Positions 27,213 through 36,089 of a stretch of 64,000 nucleotides of DNA are shown piece after piece. A model generated the notes under the pieces. It searched no databases, was not told where the DNA came from, and saw only the letters and a program-made list of their open reading frames with translations. Within the stretch, counting starts at the first letter, position 1. Every line of letters starts with the position of its first letter. The position numbers and the translations under genes were made by a program. This stretch comes from Bacteroidota bacterium (GTDB taxonomy: Bacteria; Bacteroidota; Ignavibacteria; UBA10030; UBA8401): NCBI GenBank assembly GCA_027622375.1, contig JAQCAB010000007.1, positions 17,419 to 81,418 on the forward strand. The letters are read 5' to 3'.

Positions 27213-28152
27213 TTTGTAATTCAATTTTATCTTTTTCCAATAAATAAATAAAAACATCTTCTAAAGTTGGAGTTATTGGAGCAATATGTTCAACTTGAAT
27301 TTCATTTTGATGTAAAAGTGTGATGATTTCTTTTTCAGCAATAATTGGATCATCAACCATTACATGAAGATGAAAACCAAAAATAGTAATTTCCAAAATC
27401 CAATTTTGATCTTCTAATAAACCAAATGCTTCAATCGGTTTATTGCAAGTTACTTCAAGAATTGTTTTTGTGATATGCTTATCTTTTAATTCTTTTGGAC
27501 TCCCCGATGCAATAATTTTTCCATCATCCATCATAATAATGTGATTACAATATTCTGCTTCTTCAAGATAATGTGTAGTTACAATAACAGTTGTTCCTTT
27601 TGCAGAAAAATTATTTATCATTTCCCAAAATTTGCGTCTCATTATTGGGTCAACACCACTTGTTGGCTCATCTAAAAATAAAATTGGGGGCTCATGAATA
27701 ATTGCACAACCAAGTGCGAGGCGTTGCTTCCAACCAAGTGGAAGATCATTTGTGCTGCTATTTTCTCTTCCAGTTAAGTTTGCTAATTTAATTATCCATT
27801 CTTTTCTTAATTTTTGTTCTTTAAAATTGAGTCCATAAACTCTCCCGTAAAAATCAATATTTTGCTCAACAGACAAATCATCATAAAGAGAAAATTTTTG
27901 AGACATATATCCAATTCTCTCTTTAACTTTTTCTGGATTTATATTTATGTCAAATCCATTCACAAATGCCGTTCCGGAAGTTGGAGCTAAAATTCCGCAA
28001 AGCATTTTAATAGTTGTTGATTTTCCAGCACCATTTGCTCCTAGAATTCCATAAATCTCTCCCCTTTTTACTTCAAAACTAATATTATCTACTGCATTAA
28101 AATTTCCAAATTTTTTGGAAAGCGATTCAACTTTAATAATTGATTCACTCAT
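27205..28152 (-). CDS. ABC transporter ATP-binding protein (corresponds to the C-terminal half of YbhF)
   Basis: The 315-residue ATPase has Walker A 'GANGAGKST', an unusual signature 'DLPLGWKQRLALGCAI' in place of LSGGQ, and Walker B 'ILFLDEPTSGVDPIMRRKFW'. The LPLG-type signature is what I recall from the second half of E. coli YbhF, in which two ATPase domains are fused. Here the halves are separate genes with a TolC gene between them. The C-terminal 80 residues form the extra domain common in drug-export ATPases. It overlaps the TolC gene by eight bases. Confidence 0.9.
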   Translation of the reverse strand: MSESIIKVESLSKKFGNFNAVDNISFEVKRGEIYGILGANGAGKSTTIKMLCGILAPTSGTAFVNGFDININPEKVKERIGYMSQKFSLYDDLSVEQNIDFYGRVYGLNFKEQKLRKEWIIKLANLTGRENSSTNDLPLGWKQRLALGCAIIHEPPILFLDEPTSGVDPIMRRKFWEMINNFSAKGTTVIVTTHYLEEAEYCNHIIMMDDGKIIASGSPKELKDKHITKTILEVTCNKPIEAFGLLEDQNWILEITIFGFHLHVMVDDPIIAEKEIITLLHQNEIQVEHIAPITPTLEDVFIYLLEKDKIELQNA

Positions 28153-29455
28153 TTACCAAATTCCTACCAATTGAGTTTTTTAATTTAGCTTCTGTAATAA
28201 TTAGATCAACAACTGAATTAATTTTATTTATTTTTGATTGTTGAAGTAATATTTCAGCATTTATAATTTCGCTTCCAGAAACTAAACCGGATATTTTTTT
28301 TGCCTTAGTGGATCTTAAATTTTCAGCAGCTTGCTCTAAACTTAAATTTGCATATTCTAGATTTTTTTTAAGTTGGTTGAAATTCAGATAATTTGAAGCC
28401 ACTTCAATTTCTATAGAATTTCTTAATAACTCTTTTGAATTTATTAATTGTTGATGCTGTAATTCACTTGATTCAATTTGATAATTTGAATTGAAATTAT
28501 TCCAAATTTCAAATTGCATTGATATTCCAATATCCCAAGTTCCTTTAGCTTCATCTTTTGCAGGGAATATTCTAGGATTTGGACGAGAATAATTATAACC
28601 ACCTAATAAATAAATATTTGGGTACCAATTACTTTTTGCGGAAGTAATTTGTGTTTCTGCAGATAGAATTCTTTCATTTGTAATTTTAAAATCTTTTCGG
28701 TTTTGATTTGCTTCCAAAAATATTTTATCAATTTCTAAATCAATATTAACATTTTCTGAAGGTTTATCATTTAAAGTTAAATCATGTTTATTTTCTGCAG
28801 AAATTAATTTTTTAAAAACCAATTCTGACAATATTAAATTATTTTTTGCATTATTTGCTTGTAGCTCTACAGATGAAAGATGTAATTTAGATTTTAAAAG
28901 ATCATTTGCAGTTGATAAACCTTGCTTCAACAAATTTTCAGAATCAAGGACAAGAGACTTTACTAAAACTATATTCTCTTCTAAAAGTTTTTGATTTTCG
29001 ATTGCTCTAAATAAATTCCAATAAGCAATAATAATATTTAGAACAATTTCATTTGTTTCTTTTTCCATTTCAGAAAAAGTTGCATTAAAAATATGCTCAC
29101 TAGATTTTGATAAAGAAGAAAGTTTAAATCCAGTAAAAATTGGTTGTTGAAAATAAATTCTGCTAGAGTAAGAATTTAAAATTACAGGAAATTCAACAGG
29201 AGTCTGAAGTGGAATAATAAATTTATCAACCTCACTCAACCTATTATATTGAGCATTTAATTTTAATGATGGGAAGAATTGACTTCCAACTTCTTTAACT
29301 TTGTTTTCAGCAATATCTTTCTTCAATAAAGAATTTTGAATTGATTTGTTATTTTTTAATCCAAGTTGAATTGCCTCATTTAAACTTAATTTAGTTTGTG
29401 CAAATAATGAATGTGATATTATAAAAGGTATAATTAATAATTTAATTTGTTTCAT
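28145..29455 (-). CDS. TolC-family outer membrane efflux protein
   Basis: The 436-residue protein has a signal peptide ('MKQIKLLIIPFIISHSLFAQ') followed by the repeated TolC organisation: 'LSLNEAIQLGLKNNKSIQNSLLKKDIAENKVKE' and later long coiled helices. It should form the trimeric outer-membrane channel of the exporter. It lies between the two ATPase genes, with a nine-base gap to the first ATPase gene and an eight-base overlap with the second, so it belongs to the same transcript. Confidence 0.9.
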   Translation of the reverse strand: MKQIKLLIIPFIISHSLFAQTKLSLNEAIQLGLKNNKSIQNSLLKKDIAENKVKEVGSQFFPSLKLNAQYNRLSEVDKFIIPLQTPVEFPVILNSYSSRIYFQQPIFTGFKLSSLSKSSEHIFNATFSEMEKETNEIVLNIIIAYWNLFRAIENQKLLEENIVLVKSLVLDSENLLKQGLSTANDLLKSKLHLSSVELQANNAKNNLILSELVFKKLISAENKHDLTLNDKPSENVNIDLEIDKIFLEANQNRKDFKITNERILSAETQITSAKSNWYPNIYLLGGYNYSRPNPRIFPAKDEAKGTWDIGISMQFEIWNNFNSNYQIESSELQHQQLINSKELLRNSIEIEVASNYLNFNQLKKNLEYANLSLEQAAENLRSTKAKKISGLVSGSEIINAEILLQQSKINKINSVVDLIITEAKLKNSIGRNLVNE

Positions 29456-29464
29456 TTTCCACTT

Positions 29465-30394
29465 TTAGTTTATTTTTTTTTCTTCATCGGTTACAAGTGA
29501 AATAAAAACATTTTCAAGAGTTGGGTTAATATTACGCCACGAATCAACATTAATTGATGAATTTTTTAATTTTTCAATCACTTGTGGAATAATCATATTT
29601 GAGCCACTCAAGCTAAAATGAATTCTATCACCAAAGGCTTGAACATTTTGAATTTTCGTTTCTTCCAACAATATTTTAAATGCTTTGCGAATTGGTGAGC
29701 AAACAACTTCAATAAATTGATCTGTTAAGGATTTCTCCAAATTTGATGGTTTATCAAATTGTAAAAGTTTCCCTTCATTTATTAAACCAACTCTTGCACA
29801 TCTTTCTGCTTCATCTAAATATTGAGTTGTTAAAAGTATTGTGACATTAGTTTTTAAAAGTTCAGATAATATTTTCCAAAAATCTCTTCGTGAAACAGGA
29901 TCAACACCAGCGGTAGGTTCGTCTAATAAAATAATTTTTGGTGTGTGGATAAGAGTACAAGCGAGCGCAAGTTTTTGTTTCATTCCTCCCGATAAATTAT
30001 CACCAAGTTTATCACGATGTTTTTTGAGTCGGGTAAAATCAAGCAGTTCTTCTCTTCTAGTAATAAAATTTTGAACGCCATGAATCTCGGCAAAAAATTC
30101 AATGTTTTCATCAATAGTTAAATCACCATACAAACTAAATTTTTGAGATAAGTATCCCAAAGATTTTTTTATTTCTTTATCACCTATTGATATTTCTTTT
30201 CCAAAAATTTTTATTGTTCCGCCTGTTTTCCCAAGAAGTCCGCAAATCATTCTTAAAGTTGTAGTTTTCCCCGCTGCATCTGGACCAACAAGAGCAATCA
30301 TTTCCCCTTCAAAAATTTTTAAAGATAAATTATCAACTGCAACTAAATTACCAAACTTTTTTGTTAAAGAATTTAATTCGAGAGCGACTTGCAT
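29465..30394 (-). CDS. ABC transporter ATP-binding protein (corresponds to the N-terminal half of YbhF)
   Basis: The 309-residue ATPase has Walker A 'GPDAAGKTT', a normal signature 'NLSGGMKQKLALACTL' and Walker B 'IILLDEPTAGVDPVSRRDFW'. The Walker A form GPDxAGKTT matches the first half of YbhF. The intact signature here and the changed one in its partner suggest an asymmetric ATPase pair with one regular and one altered site. It begins directly after the HlyD stop codon. Confidence 0.9.
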   Translation of the reverse strand: MQVALELNSLTKKFGNLVAVDNLSLKIFEGEMIALVGPDAAGKTTTLRMICGLLGKTGGTIKIFGKEISIGDKEIKKSLGYLSQKFSLYGDLTIDENIEFFAEIHGVQNFITRREELLDFTRLKKHRDKLGDNLSGGMKQKLALACTLIHTPKIILLDEPTAGVDPVSRRDFWKILSELLKTNVTILLTTQYLDEAERCARVGLINEGKLLQFDKPSNLEKSLTDQFIEVVCSPIRKAFKILLEETKIQNVQAFGDRIHFSLSGSNMIIPQVIEKLKNSSINVDSWRNINPTLENVFISLVTDEEKKIN

Positions 30395-31354
30395 TTAATT
30401 TTTAATTTCAATTGTAGCATCTGCAGGCATCCCTGATTTTAAAATTCCAGATTCATTTTTAACTTTTATTTTAACAGCGTAAACTAAGGTTGCACGATCA
30501 TCTTTTGTTTGAATATTTCGTGGCGTAAACTCAGCATTTTTGGAAATAAACATAACTCTTCCGATAAACTTTTTATCTTCAAAAGAATCAATCGAAACAA
30601 ATGCAGTATCGTTTATTTTTATTTTCCCTAAATCAACTTCGGAAATATAAATTGTTAATGTCAATTCATCGATTTGCGAAATTGTACAAATTATGCCATT
30701 TGGATTTATCAGCTCACCAACATTCATCGGTAAATGAGAAATTGTGCCGTTAATTGGAGCTTTTATAATTGCGTTATTTAATTGAGATTTAAATAATTCT
30801 GCATTTGCCTCAGCTTGAATTAATCTCGCTTCAGCAGCTATAATTTCTTCTGGACGTGAAAAGGATTTTAACTTTTTTGAGCCCTCTCTTGCAGAACTTA
30901 ATTGTGCTTTCGTGATTTTATATCTTGCTTCGGCATCATTAAATTGTTTTAGTGAAATTGAATTTGACGCAAACAATGTTTTCATTCTCAAAAAATCTTC
31001 ATAAGCAAGTTTTTCATTTGTTTCTGCTTGCTTTAATTGTTCTTCTCCTTGGTTTATATCTTCTTTACGCGCACCCTTTGTAAGTAAATCATATTGTGCT
31101 TTTGCTAAACTTACACCAGCAGTTGCTTGTTTTAATTGTAGGTAAAGTTGAATTGTATCAATTAAAGCAATTGTGTCATCTTTTTTTACTTGAGATCCTT
31201 CTTCAACAAAAATATTTTTTATTTCACCAAAAGTTTTTGAACTAATTCTAATATCATTTGTTTCCAATGTTCCGCTTGCTTCAATTGTATTATTATTTTT
31301 TGAATTACAGTCTATAAAAATTATCGACAACATGAGTAAAATAATTTTTCTCAT
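30395..31354 (-). CDS. HlyD-family periplasmic adaptor (YbhG-like), lipoprotein candidate
   Basis: The 319-residue protein begins 'MRKIILLMLSIIFIDCNS', a short signal ending in a cysteine, so it may be lipid-anchored. The barrel-sandwich hybrid ('ISSKTFGEIKNIFVEEGSQVKKDDTIALID'), a long coiled-coil hairpin (about residues 75-195) and the return strand ('IIKAPINGTISHLPMNVGELIN') follow in the usual order. It would connect the inner-membrane ABC complex to the TolC channel. Its start overlaps the TetR stop by four bases, so regulator and adaptor are coupled. Confidence 0.92.
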   Translation of the reverse strand: MRKIILLMLSIIFIDCNSKNNNTIEASGTLETNDIRISSKTFGEIKNIFVEEGSQVKKDDTIALIDTIQLYLQLKQATAGVSLAKAQYDLLTKGARKEDINQGEEQLKQAETNEKLAYEDFLRMKTLFASNSISLKQFNDAEARYKITKAQLSSAREGSKKLKSFSRPEEIIAAEARLIQAEANAELFKSQLNNAIIKAPINGTISHLPMNVGELINPNGIICTISQIDELTLTIYISEVDLGKIKINDTAFVSIDSFEDKKFIGRVMFISKNAEFTPRNIQTKDDRATLVYAVKIKVKNESGILKSGMPADATIEIKN

Positions 31355-32016
31355 TTAAGAATACCTTTCCTTTTTTTTAACTTTGTAAATTGATTTCTCC
31401 CTTCATCAGTAAATGCACCATTTAACATTATGTCGAAAATGTTTTTAAATGTTTCTTTTAATGAAAAAGATTCATGTAATAAAACATTTGGATTTGCAAT
31501 TCCTTCAACCGAATTGATTAACATCAAAACCATAACACGTTCATTTATATCTTCTCTAAAAACTCTTTCCTTTTTTGCTTGTATAAAAAGATTTTCAAGC
31601 TTTATTAATATTTTCTCTCTTCTAAAAGTTTCCATCTCTTCATAAATATCTGGGCAATATTTTTGTATATCACGCAATCCATCTTGTGTTGCCATTGAAA
31701 GCTGTTCCCCAACTAACAATAAAAAGTCTGATATTTTATCAACAAAATGTTTATCTGAATTTAATATTGAATTAATTTTTTTTTCAAATATCTTCATAAA
31801 AAATCTTGATGCTAATTTTAGCATATCTTTTTTAGTTGGAAAATATTTGTAAATAGTTTTTTTACTAATTCCTTGACTTTCTGAAATTTCGTCCATCCGA
31901 ACTTTACTAAATCCAAATTTTAGAACCTGGCTTCTAAAATTAATTAGCAATCTTTCCTTTGCAGTAAATTTTTCAGTTAAAACAGGGGTAACTTTTAAAG
32001 TATTTTTAGTTTCCAT
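31351..32016 (-). CDS. TetR/AcrR-family transcriptional regulator
   Basis: The 221-residue protein has an N-terminal helix-turn-helix ('FSKVRMDEISESQGISKKTIYKYFPTKKDMLKLA', about residues 36-69) and an all-helical ligand domain. It is the first gene of the efflux operon and overlaps the HlyD gene (ATGA), so it is probably an autorepressor released by an exported compound, like CecR/YbiH with YbhGFSR in E. coli. A 24-25-base element occurs twice around its start codon (31991-32014 and 32060-32084) and is a candidate operator. Confidence 0.9.
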   Translation of the reverse strand: METKNTLKVTPVLTEKFTAKERLLINFRSQVLKFGFSKVRMDEISESQGISKKTIYKYFPTKKDMLKLASRFFMKIFEKKINSILNSDKHFVDKISDFLLLVGEQLSMATQDGLRDIQKYCPDIYEEMETFRREKILIKLENLFIQAKKERVFREDINERVMVLMLINSVEGIANPNVLLHESFSLKETFKNIFDIMLNGAFTDEGRNQFTKLKKRKGILK

Positions 32017-32084
32017 AGGCCAGCAACTTATCGCAAAAAATATGAGATTGCAACGGTATACTTTTAAAGTATATTTAGTTTACC
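31991..32084. promoter_or_regulatory. Duplicated candidate TetR operator around the start of the efflux operon
   Basis: The minus strand carries AAACTAAATATACTTTAAAA upstream of the gene (within 32060-32084) and a near-identical copy beginning with the start-codon G and running into codon 9 (31991-32014). The copies differ by one substitution and one inserted base over about 25 positions. The upstream copy contains an inverted repeat TATACTTT-T-AAAGTATA at 32057-32073, the usual form of a TetR site. The copies are 69-70 bp apart. Confidence 0.5.
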
Positions 32085-32109
32085 AAATAGGTCTCTATTT
32101 ACAAGGCTT

Positions 32110-33474
32110 TTATGATAGAGGTTCAAAATGTGCAGAAAAATGCCTTAATAATTTTGGTTCTTTGATAATTTTAAAACCACTTAATTCTTCCCTTTTTTTA
32201 TAAACTTCTTCACCAACTTCAACTAAATAATCCATATGACTTTGGGTGTAAACTCTTCTTGGAATTGCCATTCTCACATACTCATTTGGAGCTGCAACAA
32301 ATTTATTTAATTGTTCATCAAATTTTCCAAACATCACACTTCCGATTTCACATGATCTAACTCCTCCCTCAATATAAAATGCGCAGACAAGTGATTGGCC
32401 TGGAAAATGTTCAGTTGAAATATGTGGCAACATTTTTTTTGCGTTAATAAATATTGCATGCCCACCAACTGGTTCAATAATTGGAATTCCAATTTTTATA
32501 AATTTTTCTCCAACATATTCAATCGAACGGAGTCTGTATTCTAAATATTTTTCATCAACAATTTCATTTAATCCTTCGGCAATTGCTTCCAAATCTCTTC
32601 CACTTAATCCGCCATAAGTCGGGAATCCTTCAGTTACAATTAATTGGTTTTTCGCTTCTTCAGCAACTTCAGAATCGTTCAAAGCTAAAAATCCTCCCAT
32701 ATTTACGAGCGCATCTTTTTTTGCACTCATAGTACATCCATCTGCATAACTAAATATTTCTTGTGCAATTGATTTTACGGAATGATCAGAAAAACCTTTT
32801 TCATGTTTTTTAATGAAATATGCATTCTCAGCAAATCTGCATGCATCAATATAATATGGAATTTTATATTTTTTAGCGATTGAGCTAACTTCAATAATAT
32901 TCTGCATTGAAACTGGCTGTCCGCCAACAGCATTATTTGTAATTGTCATTATTATCAAGCCAACATTTGAAGCACCAACTTCATTTATTTTTTCAAGAAG
33001 CAATTTACAATCCATATTCCCCTTAAAATAAAAATTACTTTCAGGATTAATTGGCAAATCAACAATTACCATATTATTTACAGCTGCATTAGCCCGAGTT
33101 GTATCAAAGTGAGTATTACTTATTGATACCTTTCCCTTATTATGAAAAATTTTAAATAAAATGTTTTCGGCTGCACGGCCTTGATGTGTTGGGATGATGT
33201 GGTTAAAACCAGTTAATTCTTTTACTGTTTTTTCAAATCTAAAAAAACTTTTTGCTCCTGCGTATGATTCATCAGCTTCCATTAATTTTCCCCATTGGTT
33301 TGAACTCATAGCCGAAGTGCCACTATCAGTTAATAAATCAATTACAACATCTTCAGCTTTTATTTTAAAGGGATTATAAAATGCATTTTTTAATATATTA
33401 ATTCGCTCTTCTCGAGTTGTAAATGAAATATGTTCTACTGATTTTATTTTAAATGGTTCTATTATTGTTTTCAC
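32110..33474 (-). CDS. tnaA: Tryptophanase
   Basis: The 454-residue beta-eliminating lyase starts with GTG. Tryptophanase and tyrosine phenol-lyase are close relatives, and the substrate-side residues separate them. This protein has Asp in 'HFDTTR' (tryptophanase Asp137 position; the lyase has Thr), 'CEIGS' where the lyase has an Arg in 'MERGI', and His in 'LRHFSAHF' (tryptophanase His463 position; the lyase has Phe). The PLP lysine is in 'CTMSAKKDALVNMGG'. It splits tryptophan to indole, pyruvate and ammonia. I see no TnaC-like leader containing Trp and no adjacent tnaB permease. Its substrate could still be broader. Confidence 0.87.
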   Translation of the reverse strand: MKTIIEPFKIKSVEHISFTTREERINILKNAFYNPFKIKAEDVVIDLLTDSGTSAMSSNQWGKLMEADESYAGAKSFFRFEKTVKELTGFNHIIPTHQGRAAENILFKIFHNKGKVSISNTHFDTTRANAAVNNMVIVDLPINPESNFYFKGNMDCKLLLEKINEVGASNVGLIIMTITNNAVGGQPVSMQNIIEVSSIAKKYKIPYYIDACRFAENAYFIKKHEKGFSDHSVKSIAQEIFSYADGCTMSAKKDALVNMGGFLALNDSEVAEEAKNQLIVTEGFPTYGGLSGRDLEAIAEGLNEIVDEKYLEYRLRSIEYVGEKFIKIGIPIIEPVGGHAIFINAKKMLPHISTEHFPGQSLVCAFYIEGGVRSCEIGSVMFGKFDEQLNKFVAAPNEYVRMAIPRRVYTQSHMDYLVEVGEEVYKKREELSGFKIIKEPKLLRHFSAHFEPLS

Positions 33475-33573
33475 CGCATTACATTAATAGAAATTAAGTT
33501 TGAAAACAAGAAGCAACTCACAATTTTTCATGGATGTATTTGTTTTATAAATCTTTATTTGTAGCTTTTGAAA

Positions 33574-34920
33574 ATGGAAAATAAATTAAAATTAAATTCG
33601 GTTTCAGAAATCAGTGCTTATTATACTTACGGTACCTGGAAATTTCAAAAAAATTGGAAACCACTTGAAATTGTAGATGCTGAGGGATGTTATTTTACAG
33701 ATAACTTCGGAAAAAAATATCTTGATTTTTCATCGCAATTAATGTGTGTTACTTTGGGGCATAAAAATAAAGCTGTAATTGATGCAATTGAAACTCAAGC
33801 AAAAACTTTGCCTTATGTTGCTCCCGGTTTTGCTACTAAAGTACGCGCCGATTTAAGTAAACTTTTAATTGAAGTTTTACCAAAAGGATTAGATAAATTT
33901 TTCTTCACAACTTCTGGCACCGAAGCGAACGAAGCTGCATTTAAAATTGCAAAAATGTACACTGGAAAATCAAAAATTATCGCACGCTATCGATCGTACC
34001 ATGGTTCAACTATGGGTTCACTCGCTGCAACTGGCGATCCGCGTAGATGGGCGATGGAGCCATCCGGTAAAATACCCGGTGTAATTTTTGCGCCCGAAGT
34101 TAATTGTTACGATTGTCCGATTAATCACACTTACCCAAGTTGTGATATTGCTTGTGCAGATTATATCCAACATATGATTGAAAATGAAAATGATGTTGCT
34201 GCAATTATAATTGAACCAGTAGTTGGAACAAATGGAGTTTTAATCCCGCCAAAAGAATATTTACCACGATTAAGAAAAATTTGTGATGATAATAATGTTT
34301 TGTTAATTGCAGATGAAGTTATGTCTGGTTGGGGAAGAACTGGTAAATGGTTTGCGGTTGATAATTGGAATGTAATTCCAGATATACTTGTAACTGCAAA
34401 AGGAATTACAAATGCTTTTGTGCCTCTCGGACTTTGTGCAACTTCTCGTAAAATTGCAAATTTTTTTGATGACCATTTTTTCTCGCACGGACATACTTAT
34501 GAGGCTCATCCATTAACTTTAGCACCTGCTATTGCATCAATAAATGAGATGAAAAGATTAAATTTAATTGATCGCGCAAATTCAGTTGGTAAATTTTTAG
34601 GAGAAAAATTAATTGAACTTAAATTTAAACACAAATCTATAGGTGATGTTCGTGGAATTGGAATGTTTTGGTGTGTTGAATTAGTAAAAAATCAAAACAC
34701 AAAAGAACCTTTTAATTCCATGACTGATAAGGTTTCTGGTAAACCACTTTTGGTTGATAAAATTTCTGCCGAAATGATGAAGAATGGTGTTTTTCTCCAG
34801 TCATGGATAAGCCATTTTATAATTGCTCCTCCACTAATTATTACTGAAGAAGAAATTTTACTAGGGATTAACACACTTGATAATGCATTATCAATCGCAG
34901 ACAATGAAACTATAAATTGA
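33574..34920 (+). CDS. Class III aminotransferase, possibly beta-alanine/taurine:pyruvate type
   Basis: About 448 residues from ATG 33574; a TTG six bases upstream is an alternative. Fold-type I features are 'FFFTTSGTEANEAAFKIAKMYTGKSKI', 'YHGSTMGSLAATGDPRR', 'EPVVGTNGVLIPPKEYL', 'LIADEVMSGWGRTGKWFA' and the PLP lysine in 'DILVTAKGITNAFVPLG'. The 'VTAKG(I/L)T' form and the cysteine-containing insertion 'NCYDCPINHTYPSCDIACADYI' resemble taurine or beta-alanine aminotransferases. The malonate/methylmalonate-semialdehyde dehydrogenase two genes away would oxidise the product of beta-alanine or beta-aminoisobutyrate transamination. Substrate is inferred from context only. Confidence 0.8.
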   Translation: MENKLKLNSVSEISAYYTYGTWKFQKNWKPLEIVDAEGCYFTDNFGKKYLDFSSQLMCVTLGHKNKAVIDAIETQAKTLPYVAPGFATKVRADLSKLLIEVLPKGLDKFFFTTSGTEANEAAFKIAKMYTGKSKIIARYRSYHGSTMGSLAATGDPRRWAMEPSGKIPGVIFAPEVNCYDCPINHTYPSCDIACADYIQHMIENENDVAAIIIEPVVGTNGVLIPPKEYLPRLRKICDDNNVLLIADEVMSGWGRTGKWFAVDNWNVIPDILVTAKGITNAFVPLGLCATSRKIANFFDDHFFSHGHTYEAHPLTLAPAIASINEMKRLNLIDRANSVGKFLGEKLIELKFKHKSIGDVRGIGMFWCVELVKNQNTKEPFNSMTDKVSGKPLLVDKISAEMMKNGVFLQSWISHFIIAPPLIITEEEILLGINTLDNALSIADNETIN

Positions 34921-34929
34921 AAGGAACGA

Positions 34930-36087
34930 ATGAATAAATTTTTATCGATTTTAATTTTGATAATTTTAATTTTTGGAGAGACATCATCTCAAAATAAAAA
35001 ACGTGCACGCGATATAGGAATTCCATTTGATGGAACTCCTGGAAAATATAATTCAATTACAGATGTTGAAGGAGTTGAAGTTGGTTACTCAACAATAATT
35101 TCTGGAGAAGGAAAACTTATTGTCGGTAAAGGACCAATCAGAACCGGCGTGACAGCAATTTTCCCGAAAGGAAAAAATTTTAGAAATCGAGTTTTTGGCG
35201 CGTGGTACACTTTAAATGGAAATGGTGAAATGACTGGCACAACTTGGCTCGAGGAATCTGGTTCGCTTGGTTGTCCAATTTTAATTACAAACACACATAG
35301 TGTTGGAGTTGTTCGAGATGCAGTTGTTGAGTGGAATGCAAAACGTGGTACAAGTGGAGATTATTCCGGAGATTTTAGTTTACCAATTGTTGCAGAAACT
35401 TGGGATGGACGATTAAATGATATTAATGGATTCCATGTAAAAAAAGAACACGCATTCGAAGCTATGAATTCTGCAAAATCTGGATTTGTTGAAGAAGGAA
35501 ATGTTGGTGGAGGAACTGGAATGGTTGCACATTCTTTCAAAGGTGGAACTGGAACATCTTCAAGAAAATTAAATGAGAAAGATGGAAATTATACAGTTGG
35601 TGTTCTTGTTCAAGCGAATTATGGTTCGAGAGAATTACTTCACATTGCAGGAGTTCCAGTTGGAAAAGAAATTTCAGATCTTTTACCAGAACGTGGAAAA
35701 TTAGATGATGGCACAGGTTCAATAATTGTTGTAGTTGCAACCGACGCTCCACTTCTTCCACATCAATTAAAAAGATTATTAAAACGTGTTTCAATTGGAA
35801 TTGGAATAATGGGTGGAAGAGGAGAAAATTCTTCAGGCGATATTTTTGTTGCATTCTCAACAGCAAATCCCGAACAATCCAGCTCTAAAGAAATTGCTAA
35901 TCTTAAAATGTTACCAAATGAAAAAATTGGTCCATTTTTTCGAGCAACAGTTGATGCAACTGAAGAAGCAATTGTAAATGCATTAGTTGCCGCGGAAACT
36001 ATGGTTGGAATAAATGGAAATAAAGTTCATGCGCTGCCACATGATCGAGTTATTAATATTTTAAAAAAATATAATAGGATTAAATAA
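34930..36087 (+). CDS. P1 family peptidase (DmpA-type, self-processing), secreted
   Basis: The 385-residue protein has a signal peptide ('MNKFLSILILIILIFGETSSQ') and the DmpA/BapA fold: 'RARDIGIPFDGTPGKYNSITDVEGVEVGYSTI', 'LITNTHSVGVVRDAV', 'VGGGTGMVAHSFKGGTGTSSR' and 'TVGVLVQANYG'. In this N-terminal-nucleophile family the chain cuts itself before a Ser, which then becomes the catalytic residue. Here the site is Gly263-Ser264 in 'GTGSIIVVVATDAPL'. Members release D- or beta-amino acids or ordinary N-terminal residues from peptides. AAAGGAA precedes the ATG; the gene follows the aminotransferase by nine bp and is probably co-transcribed. Confidence 0.9.
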   Translation: MNKFLSILILIILIFGETSSQNKKRARDIGIPFDGTPGKYNSITDVEGVEVGYSTIISGEGKLIVGKGPIRTGVTAIFPKGKNFRNRVFGAWYTLNGNGEMTGTTWLEESGSLGCPILITNTHSVGVVRDAVVEWNAKRGTSGDYSGDFSLPIVAETWDGRLNDINGFHVKKEHAFEAMNSAKSGFVEEGNVGGGTGMVAHSFKGGTGTSSRKLNEKDGNYTVGVLVQANYGSRELLHIAGVPVGKEISDLLPERGKLDDGTGSIIVVVATDAPLLPHQLKRLLKRVSIGIGIMGGRGENSSGDIFVAFSTANPEQSSSKEIANLKMLPNEKIGPFFRATVDATEEAIVNALVAAETMVGINGNKVHALPHDRVINILKKYNRIK

Positions 36088-36089
36088 TT

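Noticed and set aside
33480..33535. A 15-codon leader peptide before tryptophanase (minus strand), in the same frame
   Set aside because: It contains no tryptophan or the TnaC Trp-Asp-Pro pattern, and no ribosome binding site or Rho-type leader is visible.
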